Assembly: GCA_002387605.1 (NCBI GenBank)
Contig: DGJU01000084.1
Coordinates: 6,887 to 15,200, forward strand
Source: Alphaproteobacteria bacterium UBA4588
Lineage (GTDB): Bacteria > Pseudomonadota > Alphaproteobacteria > Puniceispirillales > Puniceispirillaceae
Reading direction: 5' to 3'
Length of the DNA: 8,314 bases
Shown here piece after piece: positions 6,094-8,314 of the stretch. The position numbers and the translations under genes were made by a program. Position 1 is the first letter of the stretch; the number at the start of each line of letters is the position of its first letter. The notes beneath the pieces were generated by a model. It ran no database searches, was not told where the DNA came from, and saw only the letters and a list, made by a program, of their open reading frames with translations.

Positions 6094-8314
6094 TTATTCT
6101 GCTGCATCAATAACAGGCGTTGGGGTAAGTCGCGCCGCTGAAAATTTCAGCTCTGGTATCTTACCAAAGGGGTCAAGTGCTGGATTTGTCAGCATATTTG
6201 CCGGTGCCTCGGTAAAGCAGAAAGGCACAAAAATCATGCCAGCAGGCAGATTCGGGTCCATCCGGGCCGCCAGCTCGATTTCGCCGCGTCTTGTCTCAAC
6301 TTTTACCATCTGGCCAGCGCGAATCCCTTTTTCTGTCATGTCAGGCCGGCTAATATGTACCTCAGCCACAGGCTCAAGCTCATCCAGAACACTGGCGCGC
6401 CGTGTCATTGAGCCGGTATGCCAATGCTCAAGCAATCGTCCGGTAGACATCACAAGCGGGAAGGTCTCATCTGGCACTTCGTCCGGCGGCAATACATCTG
6501 CCGGGGTCATTCTGCCCCGTCCGGACGGGGTTGGAAAAACATCTCCAAACAGAATATCAGCGCCGTCACTTAGCTCGTCAGCACAAGGATAAGTTACCGC
6601 ATCTTCAGCTTCAAGACGGTCCCATGTAATACCTGTCAGTGAGGGCATTACAATCCGCATTTCAGCAAAAATGTCACGGGGGTGTTTATAGGTCCATGCC
6701 AGTCCCAACCGTTTTGCTATCTCGGTGATAATCCACCAGTCCTGACGTGCATCGCCTGGCGGCGGCACAGCAAGCCTGCCGCGCTGAACACGCCTGTCTG
6801 TATTGGTGACCGTACCATCTTTTTCAGGGAAGGCGGAGGCAGGCAGAATAACATCGGCAAATGCTGCTGTTTCGGTAGGGAAAATATCCTGAACAACCAG
6901 ATGGTCAAGCCTGGCGAGTGCGGCCCGTGCATGATTCTGGTCAGGGTCAGACATGGCAGGATTTTCTCCCATCACATAGATACCCTTGATTGTCCCATCA
7001 TAAGCCGCATCTGTAATTTCAACGACAGTCAGCCCTTTTTCGGCATCGAGGGAGGCCTCCCAGAGATTTTCGTATTTTGTGCGAACATCATCATCTGAGA
7101 CGGATTTATAGTCTGGGAAAAACATCGGAATCAGACCAGCATCCGATGCGCCTTGCACATTATTTTGGCCCCGAAGGGGGTGCAGGCCAGCCCCTTGTTT
7201 GCCAACATTTCCTGTGAGCAACGCAAGCGAGATAAGACAGCGCGCATTATCGGTTCCGTGGGTATGCTGCGATACGCCCATACCCCAGAAAATCATCCCG
7301 GCTTTGGCAGCAGCAAAGGTGCGGGCAACTTTGCGAATCTTGTCTGGCTCAATGCCGCAGATAGGCGCCATTGCTTCAGGAGAGGTTGCTTTTGTCTGGC
7401 TTTTTAGCGCGTCAAACCCTTCGGTGTGAGTGGCAACATACTCTTTGTCATACAGGTCTTCTGAAATGATCACATGCAAGATGGCATTCAACAGCGCGAC
7501 ATCAGCGCCGGGGGTAAAATTGAGGGAGTCGGTGGCGTACCTATCCAACGCCTGTCCGCGCGGGTCAAACACAAATAGGTCAGCCCCACCTTGTGCAGCG
7601 TTTTTGATAAAGGTGGCAGCAACAGGATGGTTAACCGTCGGGTTAGCCCCAATCACGATAATAGCATCAGAATGAAGACATTGTGAAAAAGAGGCTGTTA
7701 CAGCGCCTGAGCCGATATTTTCAAGCAGGGCAGCTACCGAAGAGGCATGGCACAGCCTTGTGCAATGATCGACATTGTTGGTGCCAAACCCTTGGCGCAC
7801 AAGCTTTTGAACCAGATAGGCTTCTTCATTTGTGCCTTTGGCAGAACCAAAACCGGCAAGCGCGGATGCGCCATGCGCTTGTTTGATATCTGAAAATCCG
7901 CTGGCGGCACGCGTTAGGGCTTCATCCCAGCTTGCTTCGCGGAAATGGGTAAGCGGGGTTGCTGGATCAAAGGGGAGTGAGGCTGATTTAGGCACATCAT
8001 CGCGCCTGATAAGCGGCACGGTAAGGCGTTGCGGGTTATCAATATAGTCAAAACCATAACGGCCTTTCACACAAAGACGGCTTTTATTGGCAGGGCCTTC
8101 TCGCCCCGTCACAGCAACAATTTTTTCGCCCTTCACATGGAAATTTAGCTGGCAGCCAACCCCGCAATACGGACAGACTGACGCAACCTGCTTATCCGGT
8201 GTAATGGCAAGTTTCTGACTATCGTCAAGAACGGTTTTTGGCATTAATGCCCCTGTTGGGCAGGCCTGAACACATTCACCACAGCCAACGCAGGTAGAGG
8301 CGCCCATATCATCA
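6094..8314 (-). CDS. fdsA: Formate dehydrogenase alpha (catalytic) subunit, Mo/W-bis-MGD, N-terminus outside window
   Basis: Catalytic subunit of an FdsA/FdhF-type formate dehydrogenase, oxidising formate to CO2, probably in the cytoplasm with NAD as acceptor through beta and gamma partners. The frame is open to the right edge; about 739 codons are present against 900 or more in full-length FdsA, so a [2Fe-2S] ferredoxin-like N-terminus is probably outside. Numbering from the Met at 8307, there is a [4Fe-4S] motif CVGCGECVQACP (6-17). The molybdopterin-enzyme cluster domain has Cys45, Cys48, Cys52 and Cys79, followed by Lys81. The metal ligand is Cys186, with adjacent His187 in DHCTRLCHASS; selenocysteine occupies this place in E. 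coli FdhF. Mid-region motifs include GANPTVNHPVAA and LRGQNNVQGASDAG. The dinucleotide-binding domain starts near 616 with STGRLLEHWHTGSMTRR. fdsC and fdsD do not follow; hemA does, after 153 nt. The acceptor is inferred. Confidence 0.93.
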   Translation of the reverse strand, partial: DDMGASTCVGCGECVQACPTGALMPKTVLDDSQKLAITPDKQVASVCPYCGVGCQLNFHVKGEKIVAVTGREGPANKSRLCVKGRYGFDYIDNPQRLTVPLIRRDDVPKSASLPFDPATPLTHFREASWDEALTRAASGFSDIKQAHGASALAGFGSAKGTNEEAYLVQKLVRQGFGTNNVDHCTRLCHASSVAALLENIGSGAVTASFSQCLHSDAIIVIGANPTVNHPVAATFIKNAAQGGADLFVFDPRGQALDRYATDSLNFTPGADVALLNAILHVIISEDLYDKEYVATHTEGFDALKSQTKATSPEAMAPICGIEPDKIRKVARTFAAAKAGMIFWGMGVSQHTHGTDNARCLISLALLTGNVGKQGAGLHPLRGQNNVQGASDAGLIPMFFPDYKSVSDDDVRTKYENLWEASLDAEKGLTVVEITDAAYDGTIKGIYVMGENPAMSDPDQNHARAALARLDHLVVQDIFPTETAAFADVILPASAFPEKDGTVTNTDRRVQRGRLAVPPPGDARQDWWIITEIAKRLGLAWTYKHPRDIFAEMRIVMPSLTGITWDRLEAEDAVTYPCADELSDGADILFGDVFPTPSGRGRMTPADVLPPDEVPDETFPLVMSTGRLLEHWHTGSMTRRASVLDELEPVAEVHISRPDMTEKGIRAGQMVKVETRRGEIELAARMDPNLPAGMIFVPFCFTEAPANMLTNPALDPFGKIPELKFSAARLTPTPVIDAAE

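Noticed and set aside
6682..7098. A 138-codon plus-strand open frame inside the formate dehydrogenase gene.
   Set aside because: Its composition is not protein-like (mixed Cys/His/Arg with no domain), and the opposite strand is a conserved catalytic subunit.
1..8314. A new defence, mobile or CRISPR-like system.
   Set aside because: All six genes belong to well-known metabolic or regulatory families. I saw no repeat arrays, integrase or transposase genes, tRNA-like attachment sites or composition breaks.

Overview
This is a gene-dense chromosomal stretch, with every recognisable gene on the minus strand. It looks like an alphaproteobacterium of intermediate GC. The evidence is a glycine-dependent 5-aminolevulinate synthase (Shemin pathway) of the Rhodobacter type, an FdsA-type cytoplasmic formate dehydrogenase alpha subunit, and a ferrochelatase with a C-x-C segment typical of that class. 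A marine lineage such as SAR116/Puniceispirillum-like bacteria would fit, but this is an impression from gene content and base composition, not a placement.

In transcription order (high to low coordinates) there are three blocks. Block 1 (8314-6094) is the 3' three quarters of a molybdenum/tungsten formate dehydrogenase alpha subunit, whose N-terminal iron-sulfur region lies outside the window. Block 2 (5940-3509) holds the first and last enzymes of protoheme synthesis: 5-aminolevulinate synthase (hemA) and ferrochelatase (hemH). An intergenic hairpin separates them. Block 3 (3486-1) is a leucine/isovalerate catabolic operon: a TetR-family regulator, isovaleryl-CoA dehydrogenase and the beta subunit of methylcrotonyl-CoA carboxylase. 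The last runs off the left edge with only its extreme C-terminus missing.

Block 3 has the clearest regulatory signal. A promoter with a perfect TTGACA -35 box stands just after hemH. Its -10 region coincides with one end of a 26-bp inverted repeat (9 of 10 arm positions paired) placed immediately before the tetR start. This suggests an autoregulated repressor that releases the operon when an acyl-CoA intermediate builds up. The ivd Shine-Dalgarno is made from the last two arginine codons of tetR, and the three genes are packed 3 and 26 nt apart, so they are almost certainly co-transcribed. Ivd turns isovaleryl-CoA into 3-methylcrotonyl-CoA, which the carboxylase then converts to 3-methylglutaconyl-CoA. 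The later genes (biotin-carrying alpha subunit, hydratase, HMG-CoA lyase) would be expected beyond position 1.

No mobile element, CRISPR array, tRNA, rRNA or novel defence-like system was found. There is no gene-free stretch longer than about 155 bases. The window is mostly ordinary metabolism; the points worth a second look are regulatory and gene-order details.
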